From the NCBI GenBank assembly GCA_019787685.1, contig JAHNUO010000007.1, positions 1,674,001 to 1,738,000 on the forward strand: DNA of 64,000 bases. Reading direction: 5' to 3'. Below, one piece after another: positions 20,301 through 32,024 of this stretch. The notes below the pieces were generated by a model. That model saw only the letters and a list, made by a program, of their open reading frames with translations. It made no database searches and was not told the DNA's origin. The position numbers and the translations under genes were made by a program. Source of the DNA: Chiua virens. Its lineage: Eukaryota > Basidiomycota > Agaricomycetes > Boletales > Boletaceae. Each line of letters begins with the position of its first letter. The first letter of the stretch is position 1.

Positions 20301-22245
20301 CCATAACCACCGCCCGCACTCCGTCATGGGAAAATCACCCTTCTTCCTGATGATGGGTTACGAACCATGACCCCTGCCTGCCATTATCGCAGAAACCAAA
20401 CTCCCCGCCATCGAGGAACGCCTCAAGGTCCTCTCCGCCGCACGTGATGAAGCCCTCACCGCTCACGAACTCGCCCGCCAAGCTATGAAAGCTCGCTCCT
20501 TCAAGAAGTTCAAACCCTTCTCTAAAGGAGATCAAGTTTGGTTGGAAGCCCGTAATCTGAAACAGGAACTCATCTCCCTGAAACTCGCATCTCGCCGAGA
20601 AGGACCCTTTTCCATCATGGAAGTCCTTTCTCTGCTCACATACCGCCTCCGCCTCCCCAAGACTTGGAAGATCCACCCGGTCTTCCATGCTTCCCTGTTA
20701 TCGCCCTATCGCGAAACAGAAACCTATGGCCCGAATTTCCCGAAACCACCACCTGACCTCATTGCCAGAGAAGAAGAATACGAGATCAAGCGGATCTTGA
20801 AACATAACAAGAACCCACGGAACCGCAAGTTCCTGATCCGATGGAAAGGATACTCTGCCTCCAACGACTCCTGGGAACCCGAATCCAATCTGGGCAATGC
20901 CAAGGACACGGTCAACGCTTATAAGCGTGCCCATCCCCAGGACTTCCCCTCCATCCACTCCCTCTCGACCTCGCCCACACCACCACCACCACGACCACCC
21001 CGCTCCCCGCTCAGACCAGCACCACCAGTCTCCGTCAAAGCCGTAATGTCCTTCCACTCCTGCTCTACCCCCAACTTTGAAAACGAAATCATCCATTCCG
21101 TCCCTGTCTTCACCCCTACCGTGTCGATTCCCCACTGTCCTCTTCCACCACCTGCCACACCTGCCACCAATGTTTCCTCCCTCTCCTCCGAATCCTCCCT
21201 CACAGAGCCCACCAGACCCCCTTCTCCAGCTGCTTCAGCAGTTGCAAACGCAGGATGGGGAGCGCCTCCTCAATGGCCTGCTCCTACTTCTCTTCCTAAC
21301 CCTGTTCGTCCTCCTATCACGTCGGTAGATCTCCCCTACCATTCTCATACTATTCGCTCTTCGACCTCTACCCCCAAGTACTTTTGCCGCATGCACGAAC
21401 TCCTCCTGGACCCCGCGATGGCCTTCCCCATCGAGCACCACCTCGACTTGAACTCTCCCTTGAACGCCGTTTACTTGGCATACCTCCAGTGCGAATGCCT
21501 TACGTTTGTCCAGTCCGACCTCCTCGGCAGTGACTGCCACAACCGCCTCCTCTCCGCCATCACCGGTCAAATCCACGACCGCATCCACGCCTACTTAGAA
21601 CACGTCCTTCATCAGATGCAGATGGGGGAATTCCTCAAAGACCTCCACCGCTACCAAGTGGAACTCACCCTACGCGTCCACCGCCCCACTCCGACACCCT
21701 CTCCTTCTACCCCCTCTGCCTCCTCAGAACCATTCACCAAGGAAGAAATGATTGCTTCTAACCACGCCGAGGCCGAACATCTTTTTCGGACCAGTCAGGT
21801 ATCCCTCCCCGACGACCACCCCTGTTACCATGAGGCCTGTTTCGAGTGCTGAAAACTCAGACACATCCATATCGAATGCGGCATGTACCAATGCCCCATC
21901 TGCCTCACCTGGTCACCCGGCCATATCCAGTCCCGGTGCCCTGGACGACCTCCTCGGGTACGCGCTTGCATCCCCCTGGCCGACCGACTTCTTCCTGTCA
22001 CCGCCGGAACCACCTGGAGCCGATGCTCCCCTCACCCACCCATTCCATCCAATTCGTCCTTGTCCTCATGCCGTAACTGCCGTGCCGTACTCCCTATACC
22101 CCCACCTCAACAAGCCCGCTGCTCTATGCCCCAACGCTCTGCGTCACCTGATCGACGCTTGGCATCCCCTTGTGATGACCCCATCGACAACGAGGGTTAC
22201 GCCAATATCACGGGAAGTCCTGTCCGGGATTCTTTCGATTTCTAG
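17323..22245 (+). pseudogene. pol: pol of element C (two in-frame stops)
   Basis: One frame from the -1 slip point to 22245 carries all pol domains: protease (the DSGA aspartate codon now reads Asn, NSGA), RT with YMDD, RNase H, integrase, chromodomain, helical block and C-terminal knuckles. Stops at 20368-20370 (after MMGYEP) and 21850-21852 (inside the first C-terminal knuckle) both fit CGA to TGA. Loss of the protease aspartate is a further disabling change. Apart from these, the frame has no indel over about 4.9 kb. Confidence 0.9.
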
Positions 22246-22287
22246 GGATGATCTTTGCATGGTGCTTTGATCGTACTCCGGGGGTAA

Positions 22288-23027
22288 TGTTACAATTTCT
22301 TTCTTTTCCTTGTTTCACTTGTACTACTTCACTTCGCTCGATACCTAGGTATCTTCGTACATTCATCCGTACGCGTTTCACCTTTCACCATTACATAACC
22401 AGCATCGGCCTTACCCACATGCTTACTCTTTCTTCTCTCGTCATCATCCGATGGCATCATACTTAGTCATTGTTTCTTCATCATCATCCGTTGCCTTCGC
22501 ATCATATGATTCCCCTTTTGGCCTTTGTTCCATTCCACTCTTCTTGGCCACCCTCTTTTGGATATTGTGCACCTCCCTTTTGGCCCTTTGCTCTTCCGCT
22601 CTTCTGGCCTACCTCTTTTAGTTACATGGTCCGTGCACAATTCTTGTAGTATAAATACCCTGCAGCGATACTCCTGTACAGTAGTCTTGATCTCCGCAAT
22701 TTAGCTGAGTATCTCTGCCTCCACTCAGGAACCCCTCCCTGTGACCCCTTTGATCCTTGACCCTCGACACCTACGGCCAACACCTAGATCCCACCTCGAT
22801 TACAAGAGGAAGTCCCTTGGTCCCTCGGGTATAGATTCCCAACCGGACGCTCTCAGCAACGCCTGAGTTCTATCCTTGATTCCACTGTTGGCTATCCGCT
22901 AACAGCAGACCCTCTTGAACTCCCACAGCGCGCCATGTATCAAGTGGTGGTTGTTCGAGTTATCGCAGCCACTTGACACTTAGCGCTTTTGCAACTATGC
23001 TAGTTCCTACCCGGAGCTATCGTAACA
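22288..23027 (+). repeat. 3' LTR of element C (740 bp)
   Basis: Same length as the 5' LTR. It is preceded by CTCCGGGGGTAA and followed by GTATT. Differences from the 5' LTR such as CGTACG/CGTACA and TTTCGCC/TTTCACC are transitions, many at CpG. Confidence 0.93.
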
Positions 23028-23291
23028 GTATTCAGGGATCCTGATGACACAACAAAGATGTACAAGTTGCGGCGTTGACAATGTCTTGGGTCTGATGGCC
23101 AATCTCATCATGTCGGAGGCGTGATCCCCATCACAGCGGTGACACACGCTGTAGAACTGATTCCGATTTATGGTCATTGACACAATCGTGAGGCTACAGC
23201 AAATATTTCTTTGGAGGTATACAACAAATTCTATCTCAATAACTACTCGGACAAGGAATGGTATCACACAGTCTCTGAGGAATATTTGTAG
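23028..23291 (+). pseudogene. Plavaka transposase, fragment 4 (C-terminus)
   Basis: The coding resumes directly after element C (FRDPDDTTKMYKLRR). After a frame change it continues as GVIPITAVTHAVELIPIYG, NREATANISLEVYNKFYLNN and a final SDKEWYHTVSEEYL with stop TAG at 23289-23291. The last block matches the typical Plavaka end. An in-frame TGA near 23177 shows it is not functional. Confidence 0.75.
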
Positions 23292-24086
23292 ATTATCTTT
23301 GTTACTGAACAAATTTACTTTATTCCGATAACATGATAACAGAGATGATCGCCTCGATAATCTCTAAATCCAAGACAAGATAATCAAGTATCTAAGTCAT
23401 CGTTCCCAAGCAACTTGGTGGACTCTCAAACAGCATCTCCACCAATGAGAGGTCCTCACCTACCACACGTAAGCTGCTGTAAGTCTACCGACCACTAGTT
23501 TCATTTCAGCCATTTTGCAGATGCAGAGCCCGCTACTCATGCTCTTTGTAGACACCACACAAGATTGTAACGAAAGATAAAATAAAATAAAATAAAATAA
23601 AATATATGAGATAGTACACATGCATAAACTATTAATCATCACATAGGGGCTTCAGAGAAGGTCTGTAGTCTTTTATTCACTCATTTTCGTGATACGTGCG
23701 ATGCACAGCAATTGTGTCTATTTCTTATTGGGCACCACATATGCAGTCGCAGACATTGTCCACTTTCGTCCCATAGATCATTTTGGGATGGTACTGTTCA
23801 TCCCATCATAGTGCTACACACCTTCCATTGAAAATTCCTGAGATGAAGCAAAGTAAGCCTTTGGGAGCAACGGAAACACGTACGAACTACTCACCTTCGT
23901 CTGTCATGACAGTCATTCGAGATAGGTTTCAATCGTCACATCAATAATCGATCTCCGACTCATCCAAAACGACGCACGTGATATTTTACCATACAAGGAA
24001 ACTCACGTGATTTTTCTTTTTTCCAGCATAGTTGATTCGAAGTCCGACGACGGGTCCCCCGCCGTAATAAACCCACTACTAAAGTA
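23292..24086. other. Non-coding; Plavaka 3' end and flank
   Basis: No gene seen. It holds an (AAAAT)n run at about 23577-23602, a GGGATG...CATCCC inverted repeat at 23787-23804 and the proposed transposon end at 23813. The remainder is unremarkable AT-richer DNA. Confidence 0.5.
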
Positions 24087-24880
24087 CAGTCGACTCTCAC
24101 ATAAGCGATACGTGGTATAAGCGATACTCCCTCATAATGTATGGGTTTCTGAATTTCCCGACTTGGTTTGCGGGGATTTCGGACAATAAGGAATAACTCT
24201 CCCATACCAGATATCCGATAGGGTTTTCTTGTGGTCATAACCGATAAAACACCCGAATAATACTATATTAGGAAATCATATTATATAATTTTTTCAAACT
24301 CGACATGACAATGAAGGCAAGAATGACCACCTTTCGTTCCGATACTGAAGAAAGAGCTCGAGAAAGCTCTGGACCAACTCGAGTCAACTGGTGTCCTCCA
24401 GCCTTTGAATCGTATGAGCATTACCGAGCTCCTCAACCCAAACACAGAGATGCACAACATCTTCGAGGCAACCGACGAAGACACTTTCCAGGCGGTTATG
24501 GATGCGCGTACAGAGCAGGAAAAGGACGATTCGGATGCTGATGCTGATGCTGAAACACCGGCTGCCTAGTCGCACCCGAAAGGAGGTGCTTGAGGTCGTC
24601 TTTGTGTTGCAGGAGGCTATCAGGTATTACATGTTGTGCACGTTTGGGCAGCAGACAAACTAGTGGGATGCGAAACATGACGTCGTGGCACGCTTTAAGT
24701 TCATAGATTATTTTGCTCGTACTTAGCCTCGTAACACATTAGATTTGATGTTAACCAATACTATTCACGAGTGTTTACCAATTTGCCTCAGAAGGCTGAC
24801 CTCCCGCAGAACGAATACTCCCTCATAGTGTATACCTTCAGGCGTGTCCCGAGAGCTATCGCTTATGTGGGAGTCGACTG
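24087..24880 (+). mobile_element. Internally deleted pogo/Fot1-type (Tc1-mariner) transposon
   Basis: Terminal inverted repeats of about 24 bp with one mismatch start CAGTCGACTCTCACATAAGC on the left and end GAGTCGACTG on the right. Both sides are flanked by TA, the Tc1/mariner target. Between them, 24354-24569 (+) encodes a C-terminal transposase remnant (GVLQPLNRMSITELLNPNTE, then an acidic tail) of the pogo/Tigger kind. The DNA-binding and catalytic DDE parts are missing, so it is non-autonomous. A direct repeat ACTCCCTCATARTGTAT lies near each end. Confidence 0.8.
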
Positions 24881-24882
24881 TA

Positions 24883-25797
24883 GCGGGAATGATGTCACTT
24901 GGTAAATTGTAATACCGACAGGTTTTGGTTCCATGAGTCGCGCCACAATGACTCGCAACAGCGTACTCCTGATCTATAAGGATAACAATGCTAACGGAAA
25001 GTGATTTGCCCACTAATATCCCTTGCATTATCGTGTCTATGTTCACTTCGTGAAGTGTAGAGTCCCATCACCGTGAGCTTTTCCAAAGACTTTTTTTCGT
25101 TTGTTTGCGGCTGATTTCCAAAACTTCATCGATCATCCACGGCCGCCCATCTGGTCGCAGATCTCCCTTACTGTACATTGCATTCGCCGTCTCACAATAC
25201 TACCCCAAGTCGTTGAAGTTCCGCCATAACGATTCACTTCGAGCTAGCCGCCTTCCATACCTTGGCTTTCAAACCACACGGGAAATGGGTCGTCTTGTTG
25301 CGAGTACTTGGCATGGATGCGTTGGAATCCTGTGTGGTGTTGAAATGTTGCCAAGTCAGTTGACAATGAAATTGAGTGTGCGGATCGCCAGTTTCCTCGG
25401 ACTCTCAGACAAAGTAATAAAGCTTGAAGACGCTTTTTGCCGCGGCCAAGGACTAAACTTAGATGTTCATTTGCGCGCGCGGGATGGCCGGACAAAAATA
25501 CTCGAACAGAGGTGGGTACAACTTGAACGTCTCAGTGCTATACGCTGGCTCTTCATGATCCGCAAAGCCTGTTCCTGGCATGATCGTCTCAACTTTCATT
25601 TTCCTGTACTCACGCGGAGCTAGGCACCATGAAAGAAACGTTTCTGGGCGGGGTTAATCGTTCATCCTCCCGGCTATAAGAGGCGAGCTTGCCATTGCCC
25701 AACTTCACCTGTGTCTCTCCCTTGAGGAACTACTCAGGTTGATTCTTACTGGTACAACCATCGTCACCATCGCCGCTACCACCTTCGACTGATCCCA
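24883..25797. other. Intergenic region upstream of phytase
   Basis: An open frame of 172 codons (25105-25623) exists but has no recognisable domain and no good start context, so I do not call it a gene. CTATAAGAGGCG near 25673, about 125 bp before the phytase ATG, could act as a core promoter element. Confidence 0.5.
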
Positions 25798-27538
25798 ATG
25801 CCTAACATCTCCCCCTTCTTAACGCTCTTGGCAGCGAGCACGTCGACAATCAACAAGACTGCTCCAACCTTTGATTTACCACAATCACTGCAGCAATCAT
25901 GGGCAACGTATTCGCCTTACTTCCCTGTAGTGAAATATGTGCCGCCGCCAGCAGGGTGCGACATTGTCCAAGTACGTGTCGCCCATTTGATCTGAGCGGC
26001 ATCATCAACTGATCGGATGTTCATTGTTTGTCTCCTTTCACTTCAGGTCGACGTGGTACGGTTCTCCTTTCTCCCTTCATTCGTTGCAAAATGTTTCTGA
26101 CCAATTGCGATGGTCGCAATGGTGGAAAATAGTTAGAACGCCACGGTGCACGATACCCCACGTCGGGTTCTGGAAAGTCTATTGAGGAGAGTGTGGAAAG
26201 CATTAAAAATGCAACGGAATTCAACTCCCCGAATCTCCAGTTCGTCAAGGAGTACAATTACACACTTGAAAACAACGGTTATCTGGTCCCATTCGGAGCA
26301 GCGCAGTGAGTAATTTATCATTTTGTCTTTCGTGGAGGCTTCTCGCTTCCATATAATAATCTCCATCACCATGCTGATTTTTTTTGCTGAACAATGTGAA
26401 GGTCTTTTGATGCAGGCCAGGAACATTACGTGCGATACGCGAGTCTCGTCAGCGAAGAGATGCTTCCATTCGTCCGGGCTTCCGGAGATGAGCGTGTGGT
26501 TGAATCCGCGCTAAACTGGACTGCTGGTGAGAAATATTAAGGTTGAAGCATATGTTTTTCTCAAATGGTCAATCATGCGTAGGTTTCGCGTATGCGAGCA
26601 AGGAAACAGTCGTGCCCATACTGAATGTGATCCTCTCCGAGTCGGTCAGTCTGCCATTCGTGTTTCCTTTTTACCCTGCCCAACGAATCTCACATCTCGT
26701 CAGGGAAACGACACATTGAATAATTACTGCCCGGCTGCTAACTCGTCTAAGGCGGAGACGGGTGAATGGACGGACACGTTCACACCTCCCATTGTCGATT
26801 GGATTAACGCGGCAGCGCCGGGCGCGAACTTGACCGGGTCTGACATTGTGAATCTGATGGCGCTTTGTGCATTCGACACAGTAACATATGAGACACCAAG
26901 CCAATGGTGCGATGTGTTCTCGGCAGAGGAGTTCACGTCGTACGAGTATTATGGGGATATCAAGGATTTCTATGGAAACGGGTAAGTGTTCGTCGACTCT
27001 GCCTCACCGCGTGGTTCCCTTAACATCTATTGAACCTTGCTTCTTAAGATATGGCAATGAACTCGGTCCTGTCCAGGGCGTTGGGTACATCAACGAGCTG
27101 CTTGCCCGGTTGACGGACACACCCGTTCAAGACGAGACTCAGACCAACCACACGCTCGACGATAATCCGGCCACATTCCCGCTCAACCGCACCTTCTATG
27201 CGGACTTTACGCACGACGATCAGATGATCTCGATCTTCAGTGCAATGGGCCTCTTCAAGCAGCCTTCGGACCTCGACCCGACCCAGCCCGACCCACTCCG
27301 TACTTGGATCGTTTCATTGATGGTGCCATTCTCAGGAAGGATGATCACGGAGAAGCTGTCGTGCAACACGGTTGGTATGCAGGGTGACTATCTGCGTATT
27401 CTGGTCAACGACGCTGTACAGCCGCTCCCCTTTTGTGGCGCGGGCCTGGATGGTGTGTGTTCGGTTGAGAACTTTGTCGAAAGCCAGTCATTTGCGCGGA
27501 ACAACGGGGACGGATTGTGGCCGGTGTGTCTTGCGTAA
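25798..27538 (+). CDS. Histidine acid phosphatase, phytase-like (436 aa, 7 exons)
   Basis: Probably a secreted enzyme releasing phosphate from phytate or other phosphomonoesters. Proposed exons: 25798-25971, 26047-26055, 26133-26305, 26402-26526, 26583-26644, 26704-26981, 27049-27538. All introns are GT-AG and the spliced frame is open for 436 aa, typical of fungal phytases. The catalytic motif RHGARYP sits at residues about 64-70, built across a 9-nt exon encoding VDV. The proton-donor dyad HD (FTHDDQM) lies near residue 329. Several N-glycosylation sites (NRT, NHT) and spaced cysteines fit secretion. The N-terminus (SPFLTLLAAST) is only a short hydrophobic stretch, so the signal peptide call is modest. 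Other histidine acid phosphatase specificities are possible. Confidence 0.9.
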
Positions 27539-30500
27539 TTGGTGGAAGAATGGTGGTGAACTCGTTTTTCTCCACTGGGAACACATTTGGTCGTATAGAT
27601 GATCGTGTCTTAGATGGCGTTGGTCGAGTGCAGTACTAGTAATATTGTTGTCAAAGAATGCTAAATCGATCCCATCATTGTATTTCTGTTCGGGTCGCAA
27701 ACTTAGTTTACGTTTACGAAGCATTCCTCTCCGCAGATGATGGGCATTGAGAACAGACTTGTAGAAGAAAACCTGCAGACACTACTGAGTCTATACATGC
27801 CAGCCTGAGGGCTCCATCAAAGATCATTGACATTCCTTGGCGAATCAAGGCCAGGTTTGGGCGCTTGGGCGGTCGCTAGTCACGGCACATCGGAAATGAA
27901 AAACGGCTCGAGTCCACTGAGTTCCCGTCGACTCATCGATCATCGATATCCCCCAGGTTCATATTACTTTCTTCTCGTTTATTTATACTAATACCGTGAC
28001 GGTGACGTGTTTCAAATGCCGTAACGGCTGAGCGCTCGGTATGCATGCCACAATCTTCAACAGATATCGAGCAACCGTCCACGACGTAGGGCCCTTGGTT
28101 ACCTGAGTGACTCACCTCAGCTACATACTCGGGACCGGGCGCGGCCATCGGATCGAACTGAAATCAAGGACAGCTTAAAGAAACTTCGATCCGAGAGCAA
28201 CATGCCAACACTCCCGCAAGCTGCAATGGAATGTGTTTAGGAACTTGTCCTCTACCCACCACCAGTGGATGTGGTCACGAGCTGCCTCATTTCCGGTCAC
28301 ATGCTATCAATCGTTCACATTTGTGCGTCTAAAGAACCCCATGGAACGTGAATCTTCTAGTCATACTGTTATCAAATTGCCTACCTTCTGAGCTACGCCC
28401 TGGGACCTGGAGTTATCCGAACGTACTTGCTGCTCCATGCGCAGCGATGATTTATTTGCTATGGCCTGGGCTCTTCAAGACGTTTTCCGCCTTCGTTACT
28501 TCCTGTGGGCATAGAGCTTCGTGGCAGACATGGACGACAATTTACGACAATGAAAGTGGAACCCTTCATTACACAAGGCAAGATTGATTACATGTTTTCC
28601 CGTTGGATTTGGACACGTTACAAATCGAAATATTGACGGGTCAAGTCTTCAAAGCTTCAGGCGCGAGGCGCGGTAGCCGGTCTGAATCACTGGCATCAGT
28701 CACCATTGCGACCTTGACTGAGCAACTTGTGTCATGGCATACCGAGAGTGTACCGGGAGTGAGTACACAATGTCGTCCTGTGGACTGACTCGGGTGATCA
28801 ATTTGATAGAATCGACCTGATTTGAAGAGTCTCCTTGCAGTCGCTTTCTTTCTATCATAAGCAGGTACTGTCCTGAGAACAGCAAACTTTGTTCTACCAA
28901 CTGGCCAAGACTCTAGGGCTTTGACCGTGACTTTCGCGAATTATGTATATAACTTTCATGAAACGAATTTGTAAATCACTGGCACAGTAGGAGGGAGCAA
29001 AGTAATTTGCTGTGGGAAACCTTTGCCATACCCTCGCTGGACCTCACCAGAACCTCAGGCTGAGCACCAGCCTAATGATTACATTTCGAGGTCCGTGGAG
29101 ACGACAAGTGTTTCGTCTGCTCGAACGAGTGGCTGATTTATAGTCCAAACCCCAAGCCCCGCATTCAGTATTATTATTATATTTCATAAGGCCAGTCGTC
29201 GAACCTCTTCTGCAGTTCCTTTTCTTCTTCCCTTCCGAATCTGTCTCTGTTCTGTGCTCGCAACTCGCCTTTCGTACGTACGTTATCAGTTGTTGCCCAT
29301 CGCCACATTCGAGTGCTTCAACCAATCGTTTACGCCTCTCGTCGTTCAGGTCACCAACATTGTGGCGTCGGACGTCGGTATCGCAGTGTTGTCGTCATCA
29401 GCACCCACGGGCATACACTGATGCTGGTTCCACAGTCCAGGAAATCGACGCCCTCACGCAAGTCAATGGCACGAAGGGCGTCCCACGGACGTCGTCATGC
29501 TCAGAGACGGACCCTAATGAAATGAATTCAAGAACTCACCACCCAGCTCGTCAAGTTGAAGATCGATGATGGTGTACGTTCAAAAACAAAAAATCGTTCA
29601 CTTTGCCCTTGTTCACGGCACGAAGCTCAGCATGTGTAAGTGTACGCTAGATCCCGCAGCTGCGCAGTGTCATCTTCACTGGGTGATTCGCACATCGCCC
29701 TTCCAAACTATACATGGTACGTACCACGATGTTCTTGCTGCCTTTGCTGTCTTTTGCTGTCTAAACCAGGTGTCGTAGCCCTGATTCGATGGTCAGGAAC
29801 CTCGAGATTGCTTGCCCTGGAGCGTCTTACCGTTTTCCGTACCGATAATGGTTAGCATGCCAGTGGCGCTGACGAAGTACCCGCGAAAGGAAATGGGAAT
29901 GTGGCTCCGACGCCCAGCCTGATGCCCAGCCTAATGCTGGGCAGTCCCTTGAGGACGTCAGTCATGTCACCTAGCCAAGCCCTATAAATGATCAGTCAGG
30001 CACTGGATACCAATACCGTGGTGCGGAGCCGTGGCTGACCGACGGGCCCCTAGTCTTGGTGGGCAAGCTACTGTTCTTGATGCTGGTTTAATAAACGGTA
30101 TATCTGTAAGCGATTATGTTGTAACGGATGCTTATCGGTTTCGCGAGATAGCTGGATGTCATCAGGGGAGTCTGCGACTCGGGTGCAGAGCCCGAAGTGA
30201 GTCGAGATAAGGTCCGTTCGTAATTTTGTCGGTCTTGTCTGACATTTCATCACTTAGGGTCGATATTCCCTGAGTGAAGGAGACTACGGACTGCCATGCC
30301 ACTTCCCACGCCGCGCCTTAGTATATGCGATAGGAGTGGATGTCGAGGAGTTGTCGGCACACGCGTGAGTGATCTCTCCTGGCTCTACTTGTTTGCTGAC
30401 ATGGACTGGCAGTGACCTGGCCAGAAGTATCGCCCCAGCAGTACCGTCGTTGCGGCTGGTCCTGAACTATGAGGTGATGAATACTGCGAGGTGAGGTGAG

Positions 30501-32024
30501 ACTCCATAATCGCGTGCCTGCATCTGAGGACCGTACAAGTGTGGATGCGAGCTTTGTAAGCGATGACGTTCAAGTTTGAGTCCGTATGCCCGTCGACCCA
30601 TCCTGTCGCTACTTGATCGAGTGGAAAACCGAGTGTACGCGTTGCAATGATGCATTGTATGCCGTTGAGGAATGACAAAGAACGTGCGTGAATCGGATGT
30701 TTCCCTGCGTTAGCGGAGGATCTGGCGGCGTGGTGCAAGAAGAAAAGCGTGGAGTCAGAGACCGCGTGGCTGCTCTCGTGAGTAACGTCTTGCCTGCCAG
30801 ACTAGCATCGCCCCCATGTAATTAAACTTATCAGGCGATGAACAGAGACACGATCATACACGTAAAACAGAGCCTGAATGGACGCGAAAAGAAGCGAACG
30901 ATACCTCTATTCTTCCAGCGAAACGTGTCGAGGTTGGGATACCGGGATGGGCCAGAATCGTGATGTGATCACCCAGATCAGTGATGGTGACCGAATCGGA
31001 GTCACCGAATGAAAGGTGGCTGCATCCGAGATGAAACCATCATATCTCGCGACGTACTTATGGGCGGCAACGTCTGCCAAGGCTAACGTAGTCACCGTAT
31101 GGCACACATACAGCTTTCTCCCATTTGGTCCACGCCTCTTGATCACGTCACTTGGCGTGAACCGAGGACCGAGGGGCGAAGCGGCGATTCGAGTCGGTGA
31201 GAAACAACTCACGCTGGGATAACGGTGTGCGCAACAAAGTAATAGCCTCGCCGGCGCTTCCCCACGCGAGAGGCCTTGGATCGTTCTGCGGAGGGGTATT
31301 TGATGTGGGGCGCGAGACGCGAGACAGGGGAAGCTCCCATGGACGTCGTGTTTAACATGACACATACGTCGCTTGGTCCGTAATCACTCAAGTACTCGAG
31401 CTCAAATCCGAGGGACGGCGCCCCTATGTGTAGCGTGTGAGGCGGTGAGATGAATAGCCTCGGCCATGTCTGGAAAGCGGCGACGTGCCTCGGTCGATGA
31501 AGACGATCGAGGATCCTAGTAGTGGGCTTCAGATGACTCGGATAAGAATGGCCTCGTCGAGCCCCTCTACTAGTGTCGAATCGGGACGCATGTGGTAAAA
31601 ACGATCGATGGAGACGGGCACAGGCCACATTGGAGGACATACAAGGTGATTGACTCACGGGTAACATAACCTTTCGGTGTGAGAGGGGGGTTTGTGGGCA
31701 AAATCAGGCCGGTAGTACCAAGGCAAGGCACCCAGTGCTTCAGGTCAGCGACGATCAGTGGGGAACGTGAGAGCGCACATACAAGCGATTCAGTCATCGA
31801 GCTTCCCTGTTCCACTGATAGGAGTATGATGCGATGAGGTCATCGCGTGCGCATCATGATCTTTTTGACAACTGATTACGCTATTCGAGTCGAATAAGTG
31901 AACGAAGCTAACATTGTGAGCCAAACCTGGGGATCATCGTCCCTCGACACGTCCAAGTTTACGCCAGGCTCGCAACTTACGCAGTCCTCCATCAAAACAT
32001 CAGCAATATCATTGCAAAAGGTCA
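27539..32024. other. Long intergenic region, no gene recognised
   Basis: Only short overlapping frames without domains or consistent splice patterns are seen. At about 29390-29580 (+) there is a relic related to segments at 44.3-44.8 kb and 50.5-50.9 kb, sharing a GAACTCACCACC...AAGTTGAAGAT stretch. Nothing else could be supported. Confidence 0.55.
29390..29580 (+). repeat. Relic of a dispersed repeat family (copy 1, weak)
   Basis: The stretch around 29528-29572 aligns by eye with 50703-50745 (roughly three quarters identical over about 43 bases). Both read as ELTTxxVKxKI-like text. The family is unrecognised. Confidence 0.4.

Larger units (their letters stand above)
15484..23027 (+). mobile_element. 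Ty3/gypsy chromovirus, element C (7,544 bp, decayed)
   Basis: Two 740-bp LTRs (15484-16223 and 22288-23027) are flanked by GTATT (15479-15483 and 23028-23032). The LTRs differ at many positions, and nearly all differences I can read are C/T or G/A transitions, so the copy is clearly older than B. It has the same layout as B: TATA 15846-15853, self-primer 15878-15889, PBS 16226-16236, slippery heptamer 17317-17323 and C-terminal Pol extension. Gag has an internal deletion and several stops, and pol has two stops. Confidence 0.94.
12381..23813 (+). mobile_element. Plavaka-type (CACTA-related) DNA transposon, right part, interrupted by nested insertions
   Basis: Transposase fragments of one Plavaka-like gene appear in order and on one strand on either side of every insertion. 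The breakpoints at the solo LTR and element C rejoin codon for codon after one TSD copy is removed. The proposed right terminus is 23807-23813 (CATAGTG), whose complement CACTATG resembles CACTA ends. Gene and left terminus begin outside the window. The family call rests on recognising Plavaka-typical text such as FNVW/LNVW, MPSQ and KCDTVLL-like motifs. The boundary at 23813 is weaker than the rest. Confidence 0.8.

Noticed and set aside
23577..23602. (AAAAT)n run as a functional site
   Set aside because: Ordinary short microsatellite.
25105..25623. 172-codon open frame upstream of the phytase gene
   Set aside because: No recognisable domain, no supporting splice pattern, and an opposing frame of similar quality overlaps it.
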